Origin: an uncultured Polyangiaceae bacterium
GTDB lineage: Bacteria > Myxococcota_A > Polyangia > Polyangiales > Houyiibacteriaceae
Length of the DNA stretch: 6,547 bases
Assembly: GCA_947259605.1 (NCBI GenBank)
Contig: CAMYMX010000202.1
Location: 1 to 6,547 of the forward strand
Reading direction: 5' to 3'
Under the pieces are notes generated by a model. The model did not search any database. It saw nothing but the letters and a program-made list of their open reading frames with translations, and was not told the origin of the DNA. Position 1 is the stretch's first letter. The number at the start of each line of letters is the position of its first letter. Of the stretch, positions 5,854-6,547 are shown one piece after another. Made by a program: the position numbers and the translations under genes.

Positions 5854-6501
5854 ATGCAACGAGCCTTAACGCTGCATCAAACGACCATTGGAAAAAAGGT
5901 GGTCATGGCCTTGTCCGGGCTCGTCATCGTTGGTTTCGTGATCGGGCACTTCCTCGGCAATCTGAACCTGTACCGCGGACAAGAAGCGCTCGATGCCTAC
6001 GCTCACTTCCTCCAAGGTCTGACACCGGTGCTCTGGGGTACGCGATTGCTTCTGCTCTTCGCGTTTGGGGCTCACATCGTAGCGGCATTTTCACTCTGGT
6101 CGCGAAACATCAAGGCGCGCGGATCGCGTTACAAGAAGCATCAAGACATGGCCACCGATTATGCCGCGCGCACGATGTACTGGTCTGGCCCGATCCTCTT
6201 GCTTTTCGTCGTGTACCACTTGCTGCATTTCACAATTCTGCCGGCGCATCCGGGAGAGGTCTATCGCAATGTCGTCGAAGGTTTTCAAAATCCTTGGATC
6301 GCAGGCGTCTACATCACGGGCAACATCGCCCTTGGCTTTCACATCTTCCACGGCATTTTCAGTGCGACCCAAACGCTCGGTGTCAACCATCCCCGCTACA
6401 ACGCCTATCGCCGCGATGCGGCCATAGCCATTTCCGCCGCGATCACCCTCGGCAACCTGTCGTTTCCGATTTCGGTGCTCGCTGGTTTCGTCACCTTATA
6501 A
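5854..6501 (+). CDS. sdhC: Succinate dehydrogenase cytochrome b558 subunit (di-heme membrane anchor)
   Basis: The single large membrane anchor of succinate dehydrogenase (complex II). It carries two b hemes and passes electrons from succinate oxidation by SdhA/SdhB to quinone, in the inner membrane. At 215 residues with five hydrophobic segments (about 17-35, 59-82, 109-129, 149-170, 189-211) it fits the b558 family of Bacillus, epsilon- and deltaproteobacteria, not the short SdhC/SdhD pair of E. coli. Candidate heme histidines, one each in the first four segments, are His32 (GHFLGN), His74 (GAHIVAAF), His122 or 125 (YHLLHF) and His163 or 166 (FHIFHG); the spacing matches the four ligands known in the B. 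subtilis protein. Strong GAGGAG ribosome site upstream. The flavoprotein gene starts eight bases after the stop, as expected for a sdhCAB operon. Di-heme enzymes of this type can in some organisms favour menaquinone or act as fumarate reductase; direction cannot be told here. Confidence 0.95.
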   Translation: MQRALTLHQTTIGKKVVMALSGLVIVGFVIGHFLGNLNLYRGQEALDAYAHFLQGLTPVLWGTRLLLLFAFGAHIVAAFSLWSRNIKARGSRYKKHQDMATDYAARTMYWSGPILLLFVVYHLLHFTILPAHPGEVYRNVVEGFQNPWIAGVYITGNIALGFHIFHGIFSATQTLGVNHPRYNAYRRDAAIAISAAITLGNLSFPISVLAGFVTL

Positions 6502-6509
6502 GGGTCCTC

Positions 6510-6547
6510 ATGCAACTTCGATCGAACGAACCGACCGGTCCCATCGA
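6510..6547 (+). CDS. sdhA: Succinate dehydrogenase flavoprotein subunit, first 12 codons only
   Basis: The frame ATG CAA CTT ... reads MQLRSNEPTGPI before the window ends. This matches the typical N-terminus of SdhA proteins that accompany b558-type SdhC (a K-L-x-S-x-x-P-x-G-P-I pattern), which go on to bind FAD covalently and oxidise succinate to fumarate. AAGGG (6500-6504), overlapping the sdhC stop codon, sits five bases before the ATG, so translation is probably coupled to sdhC. Identification rests on a dozen residues plus position, both pointing the same way. Confidence 0.78.
   Translation, partial: MQLRSNEPTGPI

Overview
The window is high-GC bacterial chromosome carrying eight genes on both strands, tightly packed, with no gap over about 150 bases. 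Gene content and style point to a deltaproteobacterium in the broad old sense, most likely Myxococcota. The pointers are a di-heme cytochrome b558-type SdhC followed at once by a flavoprotein start, a free-standing lysine 2,3-aminomutase-like KamA, an atypical long PEP carboxykinase, and genes that seem to start without Shine-Dalgarno leaders. This placement is inference; no marker gene is present.

Layout. Bases 1-527 (minus) hold the first three quarters of a HAD-family phosphatase, cut by the left edge. Diverging from it at 577 is a small site-2 (M50) membrane metalloprotease, followed 26 bases later by an exported tetratricopeptide-repeat protein (1296-2138), probably in one transcription unit. 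A small predicted outer-membrane protein of unknown role (2151-2678, minus) converges on the TPR gene with 12 bases between their stops. It lies 54 bases downstream of pckA (2733-4493, minus), with which it may be cotranscribed. A shared divergent control region of about 140 bases (4494-4634) separates pckA from a radical-SAM KamA-family gene (4635-5762, plus). Next comes a 91-base spacer with a perfect 14-base palindrome, then sdhC (5854-6501) and the first 38 bases of sdhA, the start of a succinate dehydrogenase operon running off the right edge.

How they fit together. Succinate dehydrogenase and PEP carboxykinase are both central carbon enzymes: succinate is oxidised towards oxaloacetate, which PEP carboxykinase turns into phosphoenolpyruvate for gluconeogenesis. 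They lie on opposite strands and are not one operon. KamA would make beta-lysine, but no partner for translation factor EF-P modification or for acetyl-beta-lysine osmolyte synthesis is visible. The M50/TPR pair and the HAD enzyme look like ordinary housekeeping or envelope genes.

I found no mobile element, CRISPR array, tRNA/rRNA or phage gene, and no convincing new multi-gene system. The most useful leads are a repeated TANNNT box set 6-7 bases before start codons (leaderless-type starts), the divergent nucleotide-binding loop and an insertion in PEP carboxykinase, and two inverted repeats in promoter regions.
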